Shown here: positions 1 to 9,786 of the stretch, piece after piece | How positions within the stretch are numbered: the first letter of the stretch is position 1 | Layout: each line of letters starts with the position of its first letter | NCBI RefSeq assembly: GCF_017168235.1 | Contig: NZ_JABFAO010000011.1 | Coordinates: 700,875 to 764,874, forward strand | Origin: Rhodococcus sp. KRD197 | GTDB taxonomy: Bacteria > Actinomycetota > Actinomycetes > Mycobacteriales > Mycobacteriaceae | Direction: 5' to 3' | Length of the DNA stretch: 64,000 bases | Translations under genes and position numbers: made by a program | Notes under the pieces: model-generated | What the model saw: only the letters and a program-made list of their open reading frames with translations | What the model was told of the DNA's origin: nothing | The model's database searches: none

Positions 1-122
1 ACTTCGGTGGAGTGAGGTGAATCACGCCTTGCTGAGGGACGATGTTTGTTGAGATCGTGACGCCAGTCACCTATACGTTCATTCTGTTCACAGGTTCGAC
101 CGAAAGAATCGAGGCACACCAG

Positions 123-1679
123 GTGTCGAAGCGCCCGACGAGCGTTGCGGGGCAGGTGCTCGTCCTGCAGTTGGTCGTCATGGCCGTGGTCGTGATGGCG
201 GGCGCGGCCCTCACCATCGCGAACGAAAGATCCAACAGCGACGATGCCGCGAGACGCGAGGTCGTGGCGGTCGCCGCCAGCATCGCGAACGAGCCCTCCA
301 CCGCGCTTGCCGTCACCTCGGCGGATCCGACGACTCCGCTTCAACCCGAGACCGAACGGATCCGCGCGATCACCGGCGTCGATTTCATCGTCGTGATGGC
401 ACCGGACCGCACCCGTTTCACTCACACGACGCCCGAGTTGATCGGAAAGCCGTTCAGCGGGAACATAGATCGCGCTCTGGCCGGTGAAACGTTCACCGAG
501 ACTTACGTGGGCTCACTCGGGCCGTCGATCCGGTCGGTCACCCCGATCACGGACACCGACGGCAACATCGTGGGACTGGTGTCGGCAGGTGTCACCCGCG
601 CGAGGATCAGCGACCAGTTCTTCGACGGTCTCCCGGTCATCATCGGGGTCGTCCTTGCCGCATTCATCGTGGCCGCCGTCGGATCGGTGCTGCTCAGCAG
701 GCGTCTTCGGCGTCAGACGCTCGGGATGGCACCGGACGAGCTACGCACGATGTACGAGCATCACGACGCGGTGCTCCATTCCATCGGTGAAGGTCTGGTC
801 GTGTTCGGCCGCGACGGCAATGCAGAGCTCGTCAACGACGAAGCCCGGCGACTGCTGGACCTCCCCGACGGACCGGTACGACGCAGCGATCTCCCGGAGT
901 CACTGCAACACATGGAGTCCGGCACTGTCGACGGAGAACTGCATCTCACCGACACTCGGATCCTCGTCGTCAGCCAGGACCCGGTGATCTGGGACGACCG
1001 CCGACTGGGAGATGTGCTGACCATCCGCGATCGGACCGAACTGCAGGGCGTGATGGGCGAACTCGACTCCGTGCGCAGCTTCGCCGAGTCGTTGCGTTCG
1101 CAGGCTCACGAATCGGCCAACAGGCTGCACACCGTCATCACGATGGTCGAGCTCGGACGACACTCGGAAGCAGTCGATTTCGCAACCGCCGACCTCGAGC
1201 TGTCGCAGCACCTGATCGACCGGTTGATGGGTTCGGTCAACGAGCCGGCCCTGGCAGCGCTCCTGCTCGGCAAGGTCAGTCAGGCGGCCGAGCAGGGCGT
1301 CGAACTGACGATCACGGACGACACCGGACTAGATCACGCGGGCAGGGTCACCGCACGCGAACTGGTCACGCTGGTGGGCAATCTGATAGACAATGCAATC
1401 GATGCCTCGAAGAAATCGGACCAACCATGGGTCGAAGTGACCGTGCGTGATTCGGCGACCGAGCTCGTGGTACGAGTCTCCGACAGCGGACCGGGCATGT
1501 CCGCCGACGTCCTGCAGAGCGCACTGACCCGCGGGTACTCCACCAAAGCCGACTCCCGCGGCCTCGGCCTGGCGCTGGTTTCCCAGGTGGTCAACCGCTA
1601 TCGCGGAACGTTGACCTCGGAGATCACCTACGGTTCGGTACTGACCGCGACGATCCCCACCACCCGGAGCGAATCGTGA
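123..1679 (+). CDS. Sensor histidine kinase, CitA/DcuS family
   Basis: This is a membrane sensor kinase of the citrate/dicarboxylate-sensing family, which phosphorylates a CitB/DcuR-type regulator. I chose GTG 123 because GAGG lies 8 bases upstream; an in-frame ATG at 42 has no comparable ribosome site. Domains in order are a membrane segment near residues 12-35, an extracytoplasmic sensor loop, a second membrane segment near 170-192, a PAS domain near 215-310, a short H-box with His329 in the sequence AHESANRLH typical of this family, and an ATPase domain with an N-box (NLIDNAID), DSGPGMS and GLGLALV. It overlaps the response regulator by 4 bases, so the two are co-translated. The ligand is not visible; citrate or a C4-dicarboxylate is a family-based guess. 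The usual partner transporter is not in the window and could lie left of position 1. Confidence 0.88.
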   Translation: MSKRPTSVAGQVLVLQLVVMAVVVMAGAALTIANERSNSDDAARREVVAVAASIANEPSTALAVTSADPTTPLQPETERIRAITGVDFIVVMAPDRTRFTHTTPELIGKPFSGNIDRALAGETFTETYVGSLGPSIRSVTPITDTDGNIVGLVSAGVTRARISDQFFDGLPVIIGVVLAAFIVAAVGSVLLSRRLRRQTLGMAPDELRTMYEHHDAVLHSIGEGLVVFGRDGNAELVNDEARRLLDLPDGPVRRSDLPESLQHMESGTVDGELHLTDTRILVVSQDPVIWDDRRLGDVLTIRDRTELQGVMGELDSVRSFAESLRSQAHESANRLHTVITMVELGRHSEAVDFATADLELSQHLIDRLMGSVNEPALAALLLGKVSQAAEQGVELTITDDTGLDHAGRVTARELVTLVGNLIDNAIDASKKSDQPWVEVTVRDSATELVVRVSDSGPGMSADVLQSALTRGYSTKADSRGLGLALVSQVVNRYRGTLTSEITYGSVLTATIPTTRSES

Positions 1680-2356
1680 TCAGAGTATTGATCGTCGAGG
1701 ATGAGCCGCTCATCGCCGAGGCGCATCGAACGTACGTCGAGCGGGTGCCGGGCTTCACCGTGGTCGGCACCGCGCACACCGGTTCGGCCGCCATGCGCGC
1801 AGCCAGCGAAGCCGTCGATCCGGTCGATCTGGTGCTGCTGGACATCGGCCTGCCCGACGCCAACGGGATCGACGTCGCGGCTGCGCTTGGTGGTCTGCGC
1901 CCGAGTCCCGACGTCATCGCCATCACCTCGGAGCGCGACCTGGCCGTGGTGCGCTCGGCCGTCGCGCACGGGGTGGTGCTGTATCTGCTCAAACCGTTCA
2001 CGTTCGCTGCGTTCCGCGACAAGCTCGAGCGCTACCGCGAGTTCCACGACGCCCTGCCTGCGGGTGCCAATGCTGCCAGCCAGCGTGAGATCGACCGAGC
2101 GATGTCACACCTGCGTACCGCCGACGAACGCGCTTCCACTCCCAAAGGCATTGCCCCGCAGACGATGGACGGGGTTACCGCCATCGTCCGCGAGGCACCG
2201 GACGGCCTCAATGCCTCCGAGGCAGCCAAGCTCGTCGGGGTCTCCCGCGTCACTGCCTGGCGGTATCTCGAGCGGCTCGCCGACGACGGACTCGTCGTGC
2301 GGCACACCGAGTACGGCAAGGCCGGGCGCCCGCAGGTCCGCTACGTCTGGCGCTGA
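1676..2356 (+). CDS. Response regulator, CitB/DctR family
   Basis: This is the partner of the upstream kinase; its GTG overlaps the kinase stop in GTGA. The receiver domain covers about residues 1-120 with the acidic pair near residue 9, phosphoacceptor Asp56 in LLDIGLPDANG, Thr84 and Lys106. The C-terminal third holds a helix-turn-helix (NASEAAKLVGVSRVTAWRYL) followed by an arginine-rich wing, as in CitB/DcuR regulators. Length (226 residues) is normal. The stop codon is 3 bases from a long palindrome (2359-2408). Target genes are probably dicarboxylate uptake or metabolism genes, but none are seen next to it here. Confidence 0.88.
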   Translation: MIRVLIVEDEPLIAEAHRTYVERVPGFTVVGTAHTGSAAMRAASEAVDPVDLVLLDIGLPDANGIDVAAALGGLRPSPDVIAITSERDLAVVRSAVAHGVVLYLLKPFTFAAFRDKLERYREFHDALPAGANAASQREIDRAMSHLRTADERASTPKGIAPQTMDGVTAIVREAPDGLNASEAAKLVGVSRVTAWRYLERLADDGLVVRHTEYGKAGRPQVRYVWR

Positions 2357-2358
2357 CG

Positions 2359-2408
2359 CGCATGTGAGTGGAAATACGTGTCCTGCTATGTATTTCCACG
2401 CACATGCG
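2359..2408. repeat. Palindromic repeat copy 1, long hairpin between convergent genes
   Basis: Two 19-base arms (2359-2377 and 2390-2408) pair with one mismatch around a 12-base loop. It lies between the convergent response regulator and oligopeptidase B genes. A second copy occurs at 6902-6951 with an identical right arm and a loop that is the exact reverse complement of this one. No T-run follows on either strand, so it is not a textbook terminator, although it may stop or protect transcripts. The same short flank (GCGCCTA, the stop of the minus-strand gene) follows both copies. Confidence 0.85.
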
Positions 2409-2416
2409 GGAAGCGC

Positions 2417-4543
2417 CTAGGCGCCGGTCTGCTGCACGATCCAGGCGTACTCGAACGCCACTTCCTTCCACTTCTCGTAGCGCCCGCTGACGCCGCCGTG
2501 CCCGGCGTTCATCTCGGTCTTGAGCAGTAGATCGGAATCACCGGTCTTGGTAGCACGCAGAGCCGCAACCCATTTGGCCGGTTCGACGTAGAGCACGCGG
2601 GTGTCGTTGATGGATGTGATCGCGAGGATCGCCGGGTAGTCCTTGGCTTCGACGTTCTCGTAGGGGCTGTAGGACTTCATGTAGTCGTACACCGCCTTGT
2701 CCGCCAGTGGATTGCCCCACTCGTCCCACTCGATCACCGTCAGTGGCAGCGACGGGTCGAGAATGGAGGTCAAGGGATCCACGAACGGAACGTTCGCGAG
2801 AATGCCGTTGAAGAGCTCGGGTGCGAGGTTTGCGACCGCACCCATCAGCAACCCGCCTGCGCTGCCGCCGTCGGCGACGAGATGCTTCGGCGACGTGCGG
2901 CCCGAGTCGATCAGATGACGTGCTGCGGCGACGAAGTCGGTGAAGGTGTTCTTCTTCGTCAGCGTCTTGCCGCTGTCGTACCAGTGCCGGCCCATTTCGC
3001 CGCCGCCGCGCACGTGCGCAACCACGAAGACGATTCCACGGTCCAGCAGCGACAGCCGGGCCACCGAGAAAGCCGGGTCCATCGATGCCTCGTACGAGCC
3101 ATAGCCGTACAGCAGGGTCGGGGCCGGTCCGTCGGGCACATCCTTGCGGGCGATGATCGAGAGCGGGATCCGCGTTCCGTCCTCCGCCGTGGCCCAATCA
3201 CGATGCTGCACATAGTTGCCCGCGTCGAAATCGCCGAGCACCGGCTGCGACTTTCGCAGCAGCAGCTCACCCGACTTCAGGTCGTAGTCGTACACTTTCG
3301 CCGGAGTGACGAACGAGGTGTAGACCATACGTAGCAGTGGCTGATCCCACTCGGGGTTCGCCCCGGCGCCGACGGCGAAGAGTTCCTCGTCGAACTCCAT
3401 TTCGTGGTATTCGCCGTAGCCGTTGTCATCGAGCGGCCAGATCGCCAGCCGCATCAACGCCTCTCGGCGATAGTTGAGCACGAGGTGATCAGCGAAAGCG
3501 TCGACATCCTCGAGGCGTACGTCCTCGCGGTGCGCGACGATGATCGTCTGGTCCGCCGGATCGTCGACGGGAGCCTCTGCGAGCAGGAAGTTCTCCGCCT
3601 TCGCGCCGTCGGTGCCCCAGCCGTCGACGGATCCGTTGTGCTGGATGAGGAATCGATCCTCGCCCTTTACCACCGCATGTTCGACGCTGTACTCCACCCC
3701 GTCCACGCGCGGCAGGACGACCCGAAATTCACCCTTCGGGTTCTCGGATTCGAGAACGAGGCATTCGGAGGTGACCTTCGACCCGACGTAGATCAGCAGG
3801 TACTTCTCACTGCGAGTGGAGCCGAACCCGACCCAGTAGCTCTCGTCGGGTTCGTGGAAGACCTGCACGTCCGTCTCGTTGGGCGTCCCCAGTTCGTGAC
3901 GCCACACGCTGTCCGGACGCCAAGACTCGTCGACGGTCTGATAGAACACGTGAGTGTGATCGTAGGACCAGGTCGCCCCGGCCGAGATTCGTTCGATCTC
4001 GTCGGCCAGCATTTCACCGGTCCGTAGGTCCTTGAAGCGCAGTGTGTACCGCTCGTCGCCCTCGGTGTCGGTGGAGTAGGCAAGCAAATTGCCGTCCCGG
4101 CTGATGGAGAAGGCCCCGATCGAGAAGAAGTCGTGCCCCTCCGCCTCGAGGTTGGCGTCGAGCAGAATCTGCTCACCGGAGATGTCGGTATCGCTGGAGA
4201 GCGTCGGCGGTGTCCAGTCGTCGGGAGAGTCGACGGGGCAACGGCATTGCAGACCATACGATTTGCCCTCGATGGTCCGTGAGTAGTACCACCATTCGCC
4301 CATGCGTGTCGGCACGGACAGGTCGGTCTCCTGCGTGCGGGACTTGATCTCGTCGAAGATCTTTCCTCGCAACGGCTCGAGTCCCGCGGTCTGCTGCTCG
4401 GTGTGGGCGTTCTCCGCTTCGAGGTATGCAATGACCTCGGGGTCTTCCTTCGCCCGCAGCCATTCGTAGTTGTCGACGAAGGTGTCTCCGTGGTGGGTGC
4501 GCTCGTGCGGGACTTTCTTGGCAACAGGCGGAGTGATCGTCAT
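2417..4543 (-). CDS. ptrB: Oligopeptidase B (protease II), prolyl oligopeptidase family
   Basis: This cytosolic serine peptidase of family S9A cleaves short peptides after basic residues. At about 708 residues it has full family length: an N-terminal beta-propeller and a C-terminal alpha/beta hydrolase. The catalytic serine sits in GGSAGG, the aspartate in SINDTRVLY and the histidine in [11 protein letters not shown] near the C terminus; the last is characteristic of oligopeptidase B. I chose ATG 4543 because it overlaps the purC stop in ATGA, indicating translational coupling. A purC-ptrB pair is also found in Mycobacterium tuberculosis as I remember it. A 12-base palindrome, GCGCCTAGGCGC, spans its stop codon. 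Confidence 0.93.
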   Translation of the reverse strand: MTITPPVAKKVPHERTHHGDTFVDNYEWLRAKEDPEVIAYLEAENAHTEQQTAGLEPLRGKIFDEIKSRTQETDLSVPTRMGEWWYYSRTIEGKSYGLQCRCPVDSPDDWTPPTLSSDTDISGEQILLDANLEAEGHDFFSIGAFSISRDGNLLAYSTDTEGDERYTLRFKDLRTGEMLADEIERISAGATWSYDHTHVFYQTVDESWRPDSVWRHELGTPNETDVQVFHEPDESYWVGFGSTRSEKYLLIYVGSKVTSECLVLESENPKGEFRVVLPRVDGVEYSVEHAVVKGEDRFLIQHNGSVDGWGTDGAKAENFLLAEAPVDDPADQTIIVAHREDVRLEDVDAFADHLVLNYRREALMRLAIWPLDDNGYGEYHEMEFDEELFAVGAGANPEWDQPLLRMVYTSFVTPAKVYDYDLKSGELLLRKSQPVLGDFDAGNYVQHRDWATAEDGTRIPLSIIARKDVPDGPAPTLLYGYGSYEASMDPAFSVARLSLLDRGIVFVVAHVRGGGEMGRHWYDSGKTLTKKNTFTDFVAAARHLIDSGRTSPKHLVADGGSAGGLLMGAVANLAPELFNGILANVPFVDPLTSILDPSLPLTVIEWDEWGNPLADKAVYDYMKSYSPYENVEAKDYPAILAITSINDTRVLYVEPAKWVAALRATKTGDSDLLLKTEMNAGHGGVSGRYEKWKEVAFEYAWIVQQTGA

Positions 4544-5424
4544 GGCTTGACCCAATCGTCGAAGTTCAGACCCGAAATTCGTTCGTAGGCCTCGATGTAT
4601 CGCAGACGCGTCGATGCGACGACGTCGTCCGGGAGCGCGGGAGGCGGGGTGTCGCCGCGGCGATCCCAGCCCGACTCCTCGGTCAACCAGTCGCGGACGT
4701 ACTGCTTGTCGAAACTCGGTTGTACCTTGCCCTCGGCATAGCCCTCGGCCGGCCAGTACCGCGAGGAGTCCGGTGTGAGTACCTCGTCGGCAAGAACGAG
4801 TTGCCCGTCGGGATCGAGTCCGAACTCGAACTTCGTGTCCGCCAGTATGATTCCGCGGTCGAGCGCGAAGCTCGCAGCCTGGTCGTAGATCTCGAGGGTC
4901 TTCTCCCGCAGTTCGGTGGCCAGCTTCTCACCGACCTTGTCGACCACGGCGTCGAAGTCCACGTTCTCGTCGTGCTCACCCATCGCAGCCTTGGCAGCCG
5001 GGGTGAAGATGGGGGCGTCGAGTTTGCTCGACTCGACGAGGCCCGCCGGCAGCGCGACGCCGCAGACGGCTCCGGTTCGGCGGTAATCGGCGAGACCGGA
5101 CCCGGTGAGGTACCCGCGGGCGACGCATTCGATGGGCACCATCTCGAGCCTGCGCACGAGAAGAGCACGGCCGATCAGTTCCTGCGGAATGCGCTCGTCG
5201 AGCGGGTCGCCGGCGAGGTGGTTCACCCCACCGAGTTCGGCGAAGAAGAACACGCTCATCGCGGTCAGGACCCGCCCCTTGTCGGGGATCGGGGTGTCGA
5301 GTACGTGGTCGTATGCGGAGATTCGATCGCTCGCGACGAGAAGCAGATGGTCGTCGTCGACGACATAGAGGTCGCGAACCTTGCCGCCGGCCACATGCTG
5401 GTAGCTACTGAGAGTTGGGCGCAC
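4540..5424 (-). CDS. purC: Phosphoribosylaminoimidazole-succinocarboxamide synthase (SAICAR synthase)
   Basis: PurC is the ATP-dependent step of de novo purine synthesis that joins aspartate to CAIR. The start is GTG 5424 (protein begins [20 protein letters not shown]), preceded on the coding strand by an AGGGGAAG-rich stretch; upstream codons in the same frame read non-homologous sequence. Length, about 294 residues, fits actinobacterial PurC. Recognisable motifs are the N-terminal GKVRDLY phosphate-binding segment, ASDRISAYD, and the C-terminal [14 protein letters not shown]. It overlaps ptrB by 4 bases. purB and purD lie further right on the same strand, separated from purC by the siderophore island. 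Confidence 0.94.
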   Translation of the reverse strand: MRPTLSSYQHVAGGKVRDLYVVDDDHLLLVASDRISAYDHVLDTPIPDKGRVLTAMSVFFFAELGGVNHLAGDPLDERIPQELIGRALLVRRLEMVPIECVARGYLTGSGLADYRRTGAVCGVALPAGLVESSKLDAPIFTPAAKAAMGEHDENVDFDAVVDKVGEKLATELREKTLEIYDQAASFALDRGIILADTKFEFGLDPDGQLVLADEVLTPDSSRYWPAEGYAEGKVQPSFDKQYVRDWLTEESGWDRRGDTPPPALPDDVVASTRLRYIEAYERISGLNFDDWVKP

Positions 5425-5487
5425 GAAATCAACCCTATCTTCCCCTGGTGGCGACCCGTCTCGCTGCCAGGACAACAATGGTTGGTA

Positions 5488-6914
5488 ATGACAACGAACA
5501 GTGGGATCTCGAACAGCGAGGGCATCGGATTCAGGTCCGAGCGTGGGCCTGTGCTCATCGCGATCATGCTCAGCACCTCACTCGTCGCGCTGGACTCGAC
5601 GATCATCGCCACTGCCGTGTTGACCATCGTCGGCGATTTGGGCGGTTTCAACCAGTTTCCCTGGCTGTTCTCGATCTATCTGCTGGCGCAGGCGGTATCC
5701 GTTCCGGTCTACGGCAAGCTCGCCGATCTGTTCGGTCGCAAGAAGATCATGCTGTTCGGGATCGGCGTCTTCCTGCTCGGCTCGATTCTGTGCGGGTTGG
5801 CGTGGAGCATGCCAGCGCTCATCGCGTTCCGCGCGATCCAGGGTCTCGGCGCCGGGGCTGTGCAGCCGATGTCCATCACCATCGCCGGCGACATCTACAC
5901 CTCGCCGAACGCGCCAAGGTGCAGGGGTATCTGGCAAGCGTGTGGGCGATGTCCGCGGTACTGGGCCCAGCGCTCGGTGGCATCTTTTCGGAGTATCTCT
6001 CGTGGCGGTGGATCTTCTTCGTCAACATCCCGCTGTGCATCTTGGCTGCCTGGATGCTGATCCGACGCTTCCACGAGGGTGAGATGAGCCGTCGACGGCC
6101 CAAGATCGACTACCTCGGTGCCGGCCTTCTCACGATCGGGGCTGCGGCGGTGCTGCTCGGGTTGCTCGAAGGTGGCCAGGCCTGGAGCTGGACATCAGGC
6201 GCTTCCGTCGCGATCTTCACCGTCGGCATTGCCTCTCTGGCACTGTTCGCCTGGCAGCAGAGCCGCGCCCCGGAGCCGATACTGCCGCTGTGGGTGTTCA
6301 CTCGTCGGGTGCTGGTCGTCAGCAGTCTGATCTCTCTGCTCGTCGGCGCCCTCGTGCTCGGATTGACGTCGTACATCCCCACCTTCGTGCAGGGAGTACT
6401 CGGCACCGGTGCGATCGTGGCGGGTTTTTCGCTGGCGACGTTGACGATCGGGTGGCCGATCGCGGCCTCGCAGTCCGGCAGGTTCTATCTGCGGTTCGGT
6501 TTCCGTGCGACGGCGTTGACGGGCGGGACGATCGCCGTCATCGGGTCCATCCTCGGGTCGCTGATCACGGAGAACTCACAGATCTGGCAGATCGCGACGG
6601 TGTGCTTCGTCATCGGTCTCGGCCTGGGGCTGATCGCGAGCCCGACGCTGATCGCCGCTCAGTCGAGCGTGGAGTGGTCCGAGCGGGGCGTCGCCACCTC
6701 GACGAACATGTTCGCGCGCTCCATCGGAAGCGCCGTGGGCGTCGCGATCTTCGGTGCGATCGTCAACTCCCGCATCTCCGGTCCCGGCGAACCCGACCCG
6801 GGCCAGCTGTCCGACGCCATCCACCTGGTATTTCTGGGCGTCGCCGCGGCGGCGGTGCTCATGCTCGCGGCGGCGACTCTGATGCCCAAGGCGCCCAAAG
6901 GCACAGGTGCGTGA
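5488..6914 (+). pseudogene. MFS drug exporter, DHA2 (EmrB/QacA) family, frameshifted
   Basis: The reading frame encodes a 14-helix proton-driven exporter of the EmrB type, but it is split. The first part, from ATG 5488, reads correctly to DIYT at 5901 and then degenerates. The remainder (LAERAKVQGYLASVWAMSA onward) continues in another frame from 5901 to the stop at 6914. Insertion of a single C in the run at 5899-5902 would restore a protein of about 475 residues. The first part holds the motif A-like GKLADLFGRKK, and the later part GPALGGIFSEYLSWRW, motif C-like. The disruption may be real or a sequencing error. It is divergent from purC, matching the position of an emrB-like gene next to ptrB in mycobacteria. 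Its stop codon falls inside the left arm of the palindromic repeat. Confidence 0.8.
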
Positions 6915-6951
6915 AAATACATAGCAGGACACGTATTTCCACGCACATGCG
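6902..6951. repeat. Palindromic repeat copy 2
   Basis: This is a second copy of the element at 2359-2408. The right arm (6933-6951) is identical to that copy's right arm. The left arm (6902-6920) has three mismatches and overlaps the stop codon of the MFS gene. The 12-base loop (6921-6932) is the reverse complement of the loop in copy 1, so the loop is inverted relative to flanking sequence. As in copy 1 it sits between a plus-strand gene end and a minus-strand stop codon. It marks the left edge of the siderophore island. Confidence 0.83.
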
Positions 6952-6959
6952 CGGAGCGC

Positions 6960-7850
6960 CTAGAGACCGACGCGCTCGAGCATCGCGTCGAATTCGTCGC
7001 TCGCCTCGGCCTGGGTGCGCCCCGCTGCGAGGGCGCCGTTGTACACCGCGAGGGCTTCTTCCTGGTACGCCTTGTACTTCTCGAGCCACTGCTCGGAGTT
7101 GACCCGCCAGTAGCCGATGATCTCGAACTGCCGTACCGGAAATCCCAACACCTTGCGGACGTACTTTCGCACCGCACGTGAGGTCGAGGCCTCACCGGCG
7201 AACCAGACGTAGCCTTCACCGTCCGGGAGCTCGAAGTTCTCGACCGCGTTCTCGAGCACGCTCGCGCAGTCACCGTTGCCGGAGCCGACGCGCCAGTCGT
7301 AGGTCACCTCGCCTGCGGTCTCGAAAGTCTGGATGTCCCCGCGTTCGAGCACCTCGACGATGACGTGCGCGCGGGCTCCGGCCGGAAGCTGCTCGACGGC
7401 TCGTCCCAGGGCGGGTAGCCCTGTCATGTCGGCGACGAGCAACTGCCACCGCGCGGTCTCGGGAACGTTGTACCAGCGGCGCGGCCGAGTGAGCAGAATG
7501 GTCTGCCCTGCGGTGGCGCTGAGCGCCCAGGCGGATGCGACGCCGCCCTCGTGGGCGACGAAGTCGATCACCAAGCGTCCCGAAGCCGGGTCGAATCGGC
7601 GAACCGTGTAGTTACGGCCCTCCGGGATCGGATCGATGCCGTGGAACCACCACACGCCGTCGATCGCGGTCATGGCAGGTGGGCGGTCCTCGCCGTCGCG
7701 GGGGAAGAAGACGGTTACACATTCGTCGGGCGAACCGTTGGAGACGTACTGTGCGATGTCCTCGCCCCCGAACGTCACGCGCACCATGTGCGGTGTCAGC
7801 TGCGCGGCGTCGACGACCTCCGCGAACCAGCAGCCTGCTTTCTCCGTCAT
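6960..7850 (-). CDS. Siderophore-interacting protein (FAD-dependent ferric-siderophore reductase)
   Basis: SIP-family flavoproteins reduce ferric siderophores in the cytoplasm to release Fe(II). The 296-residue protein has the FAD-binding beta-barrel motif RNYTVRRFD at residues 79-87, followed by DFVAHEGGVASAWA and a C-terminal NAD(P)H-binding domain ending in the family signature GYWR near residue 246. The tail rich in Glu and Ala after GYWR is slightly longer than usual. It is the last gene of the run SBP, carrier protein, SIP fusion, SIP on the minus strand; the 85-base gap before it is larger than the others in the run. Function in recycling the siderophore made here is inferred from context. 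Confidence 0.9.
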   Translation of the reverse strand: MTEKAGCWFAEVVDAAQLTPHMVRVTFGGEDIAQYVSNGSPDECVTVFFPRDGEDRPPAMTAIDGVWWFHGIDPIPEGRNYTVRRFDPASGRLVIDFVAHEGGVASAWALSATAGQTILLTRPRRWYNVPETARWQLLVADMTGLPALGRAVEQLPAGARAHVIVEVLERGDIQTFETAGEVTYDWRVGSGNGDCASVLENAVENFELPDGEGYVWFAGEASTSRAVRKYVRKVLGFPVRQFEIIGYWRVNSEQWLEKYKAYQEEALAVYNGALAAGRTQAEASDEFDAMLERVGL

Positions 7851-7935
7851 TCACCGTCCTCGTTCCAGCGCTCGTACGTGTCGGTGGCCCCTCTGCTCGG
7901 GTGCTTTCGAGTCTCGCACACCGGCACATCCGCGC

Positions 7936-9759
7936 TCACGTGTGCGAGGCCGCCGAGAATTCGACGACGGTCGATCCCCAGCCCAGTGGGCCGAACCGCG
8001 GCACGCCGCCGTTCGCCTCGGACACGAGCGCAGCCAGTTCGGCCTCGGTGCGCAGTCCTGATCCGTACAGGCACAGCCTGCGCAGGTCGTCCTCGGTGTC
8101 GTGGTCGTCGGTGGTCGAGGGATCGAGCAGGTCGGTCACCAGGACGACGCGTTGTGCGGAGCCGACCAGAGTGCGCACGAGCAGAGCGGCATCGGCGTCG
8201 GGGAGCATGTCGACGACACCGACAGCCACAGCCAGGTCCACCGGCACTGCGAGAGGAGTGAACTCGCTGGCATCGATGCGCTGAATGCGGTCGCGGCGTG
8301 CACCGGCGACGTCGGCGAGGTTTCTCTCCCCCAGCGCAGGAAGTCCGACGAGGAAGATCTCGAGATCCGACAGTAACCGTGCCAACGTATCGGCGTACAC
8401 GCCTGCGCCCTCGCCGTAGACGGCGATGCTGCGCACGTCGGTCAGGTCGATTGCGTCGGGAAGCGCTGGTGCGCGGTACACCGCCTCGAACGAGGCCTCC
8501 TCGTGATACCAAGTCGCGAAACCCGGTTCGAGTGCCTTGTCGACGAAACCGTGACCGGTTGCGGGAGAGCCTGTGCGCACCGCGTCGAGCAGCCCGAGAA
8601 ATGCCATGTCCATCCGGGTGTGAATACTGTCGAATTTCAGTGACTGAGCGACGAACGCATCCTCGTCGGCGAGAAGCGATCCCATCTCGGTCAGGCCGTA
8701 CCCTGCATCGGATGCCGTGAGCAGACCCATGAGCGCGAGGTGGCGCAGCAGTTTCTCCGTGGCCGATGGGTGCGATTGGCACTGCGCAGCAATGGCTTCC
8801 ACCGTATCTGCTCCACCGTCGATCGCGGAGAACATCCCCAACGTCACAGCTGTTCTGATTGCCAACGGTGGCAACAACTCCGAGAGCTCGTGCAGTTTCT
8901 CGGCTGCGCCGTCCTCGCCGGTCGCGGCCGGGTCGCTGTCCGGCGCGGCCTCACGCCGCTTCCAGTAGCCGGCGATTTCGATGAACTGCTTGCCGAGCAG
9001 CTTGTCCTGCTTGGCCCAGCGTCGCAGCGGCTTGATGGTCGTCGCCTCCCCTGCCACCCACAGGTACGGCTGACCGGGTCGCCACCGAGCAGCCTGGACG
9101 GTCTCGACCAAGCGAGATTCCCCCTCGCTCTCGGACCGGTACAGCCACGTGATGTCCACGTCGGCATCGGATTTCAGGTCCTGGCGATGTGCGGGTTCGG
9201 CAACCTCTATCACCACGGTGGCGGGTAGCTCTGGGGGCAGCTTTTCGAGGCAGTGCGCGATGGCGGGCAGGGCCGTCTCGTCGCCTGCGACGAGCATCCA
9301 GTCCACACCGCGCGGAAGGGAGGACGAGTGCTTCGGTCCAGCAACGAGGATCTTCTCTCCGGGCTGCACTCGCGCGGCCCACTCAGCGGCGAGCCCGCCC
9401 TCGTGCACGACGAAGTCGATATCCATCTCACGTGCGTGCGCGTCGAATCTACGCACCGTGTACGTCCGGCTGTACTGGAACGAACCCGAGGGCCAGTCGA
9501 CAGTCCCGTCCGAGGAGTTCTTGGGCACCTCGAACGGGAGCGTGCCCGTCGCCGGATCGACCGGCAACAATTTGATGTCGTCGTCGAAACCGTTGGTACA
9601 CACCGGAGGCAGGTCGACACCGTCGCGGACGTGCCGATCCATCGACGGTCCGCCGATCGTTACCCGCCGCATACCCGGCGTGACGTCCTCGACCCGCAGT
9701 ACATCCATCTCACGCATGCGGATCGGAAAGACCTCGACCTCGCGGACGGTTCCCGCCAT
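7936..9759 (-). CDS. Siderophore-interacting protein fused to an O-methyltransferase-like domain
   Basis: The first 270 residues are a complete SIP reductase: FAD motif TYTVRRFD near residue 100, DFVVHEGGLAAEWA, and the GYWKRR end. A linker rich in Asp and Ala follows. Residues about 285-607 resemble small-molecule O-methyltransferases: an N-terminal dimerisation/winged-helix part (PPLAIRTAVTLGMFSAID, then a helix-turn-helix-like AIAAQCQSHPSATEKLLRHL) and then a Rossmann-like part. The SAM-binding glycine motif is only weakly kept (VYGEGAG) and the acidic residue normally ending strand 2 is replaced (FLVGLP), so methyl transfer is doubtful. It is an ordinary open frame from ATG 9759, 27 bases after the carrier protein gene, with no sign of a frameshift joining two genes. 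Confidence 0.85.
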   Translation of the reverse strand: MAGTVREVEVFPIRMREMDVLRVEDVTPGMRRVTIGGPSMDRHVRDGVDLPPVCTNGFDDDIKLLPVDPATGTLPFEVPKNSSDGTVDWPSGSFQYSRTYTVRRFDAHAREMDIDFVVHEGGLAAEWAARVQPGEKILVAGPKHSSSLPRGVDWMLVAGDETALPAIAHCLEKLPPELPATVVIEVAEPAHRQDLKSDADVDITWLYRSESEGESRLVETVQAARWRPGQPYLWVAGEATTIKPLRRWAKQDKLLGKQFIEIAGYWKRREAAPDSDPAATGEDGAAEKLHELSELLPPLAIRTAVTLGMFSAIDGGADTVEAIAAQCQSHPSATEKLLRHLALMGLLTASDAGYGLTEMGSLLADEDAFVAQSLKFDSIHTRMDMAFLGLLDAVRTGSPATGHGFVDKALEPGFATWYHEEASFEAVYRAPALPDAIDLTDVRSIAVYGEGAGVYADTLARLLSDLEIFLVGLPALGERNLADVAGARRDRIQRIDASEFTPLAVPVDLAVAVGVVDMLPDADAALLVRTLVGSAQRVVLVTDLLDPSTTDDHDTEDDLRRLCLYGSGLRTEAELAALVSEANGGVPRFGPLGWGSTVVEFSAASHT

Positions 9760-9786
9760 CGAAAAAACTCCTCTTGTTCGTGTTGT

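Noticed and set aside
2359..2408. Calling the palindrome a simple rho-independent terminator
   Set aside because: The stem is long but neither strand has a T-run after it, and an extra copy with inverted loop points to a repeat family.
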